Assembly: GCA_030039005.1 (NCBI GenBank)
Contig: JASHQT010000624.1
Coordinates: 1 to 16,003, forward strand
Reading direction: 5' to 3'
Source of the DNA: Bryobacteraceae bacterium
GTDB taxonomy: Bacteria > Acidobacteriota > Terriglobia > Bryobacterales > Bryobacteraceae
DNA length: 16,003 nt
Shown: positions 15,322 through 16,003 of the stretch, one piece after another
Position numbering within the stretch: the first letter of the stretch is position 1
Layout of the letters: every line of letters begins with the position of its first letter
Notes under the pieces: model-generated
Database searches by the model: none
Seen by the model: the letters and a program-made list of their open reading frames with translations, nothing else
What the model was told of the DNA's origin: nothing
Made by a program: the position numbers and the translations under genes

Positions 15322-16003
15322 TGGCCAAACCGTTCCCTAACACGATGGACTTCGCGGGTTGGAACGCGCCCTCCCGCATCGAGTGCGATATCTACGACCT
15401 GGTCACCGAAGGCGAAGTGCCCGCCGAAATCAACGGCAACTGGTATCGCTCGATCCCCGATCCGCAATATTCGCCCATGCTCGGCGACGACACGTTCCTA
15501 AGCGGCGACGGCATGGTGAGCCTGTTCCGCTTCGAGAACGGCCACGTCGATTTCAAGATGCGCTACGTCAAAACCGAGCGCTGGAAGGCAGAGCGCGCCG
15601 CGCGCCGTTCGCTCTACGGCCTCTATCGCAACCCGTTCACCGACGATCCCAGCGTCCGCGGGAAGCCCCGCAACGTCAACAACACCACGCCGATTTATCA
15701 CGCGGGCAAGCTGCTGGCGCTCAAAGAAGACAGCCACGCCATGGAGCTCGACCCGCACACGCTCGAAACGATCGGCGAGTTCGATTACGACGGCAAACTC
15801 AAAAGCCAAACCATGACCGCGCACACGCGCCTGGCGCCCGACACCGGCGATCTCTACTTTTTCGGCTACGAAGCCGGCGGCCTGGTGACCAAAGACGTGG
15901 CGTTTTGCGTCGCGGACAAAGGAGGCAACCTGGTCCGCGAAGAATGGTTCGAAGCGCCCTATGTCGCGCTCATGCACGATTTCGCGGTCACGCGCGAGCA
16001 CGT
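15321..16003 (+). CDS. Carotenoid-cleavage / lignostilbene-type dioxygenase, 3' truncated by window edge
   Basis: The first 227 residues of a carotenoid oxygenase (RPE65/CCD/lignostilbene dioxygenase family), which uses Fe(II) held by four His to split a C=C bond of apocarotenoids or stilbenoids. The frame stays open to the window end. Visible family features: MAKPFPNT start, GEVPAEINGNWYRSIPDPQ, GDDTFLSGDGMVSLFRFENGHVDFKMRYVKTE, AGKLLALKEDS, then TAHTR with first iron ligand H168, and MHDFAVT with second ligand H219. About half the enzyme, including the last two His, lies outside. The sequence resembles the bacterial branch often annotated as lignostilbene-alpha,beta-dioxygenase or 8'-apocarotenoid oxygenase; the substrate cannot be told. 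ATG 15321 overlaps the preceding stop (TAATG). No separate Shine-Dalgarno was seen, in line with coupled translation. Confidence 0.93.
   Translation, partial: MAKPFPNTMDFAGWNAPSRIECDIYDLVTEGEVPAEINGNWYRSIPDPQYSPMLGDDTFLSGDGMVSLFRFENGHVDFKMRYVKTERWKAERAARRSLYGLYRNPFTDDPSVRGKPRNVNNTTPIYHAGKLLALKEDSHAMELDPHTLETIGEFDYDGKLKSQTMTAHTRLAPDTGDLYFFGYEAGGLVTKDVAFCVADKGGNLVREEWFEAPYVALMHDFAVTREH

Overview
The window looks like a stretch of chromosome from a high-GC, Gram-negative soil bacterium, most likely Acidobacteriota of the Solibacter/Bryobacter kind. This is inferred from content, not from a marker gene: a Ser/Thr kinase with a TolB-like propeller, a secreted subtilase with a Trp-Gly repeat tail, an M13 metallopeptidase, a hopanoid-associated glycosyltransferase (HpnB), and a transglycosylase with a C-terminal domain resembling the acidobacterial DUF5715 family. 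No rRNA, tRNA, transposase, integrase, phage gene or CRISPR array was seen. Genes are tightly packed; the largest gap between genes is under 200 bp.

Left part (1-8034, all + strand): the 3' portion of a neprilysin-type M13 peptidase; a secreted BON-domain protein; a glycine-zipper stress-type membrane protein; a Tat-exported alpha/beta hydrolase whose nucleophile position is Asp; a peptidoglycan hydrolase joining a lytic transglycosylase to a probable LAS-type (M15-like) domain; and 16 bp later a transmembrane Ser/Thr kinase with an extracytoplasmic beta-propeller. Cell envelope and export are the common theme.

Middle part (8048-10655, - strand): a secreted S8 peptidase ending in six tandem IWGDNT repeats, and upstream of it an orphan soluble histidine kinase. 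The 184 bp between them hold three related GACA-N3-TGYC boxes that look like an operator array for the peptidase.

Right part (10734-16003): a DUF1015 gene (+) converges with, and overlaps by 12 bp, a three-gene - strand operon: zinc-free MDR oxidoreductase, HpnB glycosyltransferase, thioredoxin-like [2Fe-2S] ferredoxin. Its members are joined by two identical 4-bp TTGA stop/start overlaps. A perfect 16-bp inverted repeat sits against the operon's first start codon. Diverging from it is a + strand pair, a SnoaL/NTF2-like protein and a carotenoid-cleavage/lignostilbene-type dioxygenase (cut by the window end), coupled by a TAATG overlap.

Most proteins belong to recognised families. The unusual points are the Asp-for-Ser hydrolase, the transglycosylase/LAS-like fusion, the repeat tail, the TTGA-coupled operon, the operator-like repeats, and several start sites without a Shine-Dalgarno, some fitting leaderless mRNAs. 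I saw no clear defence or mobile system.
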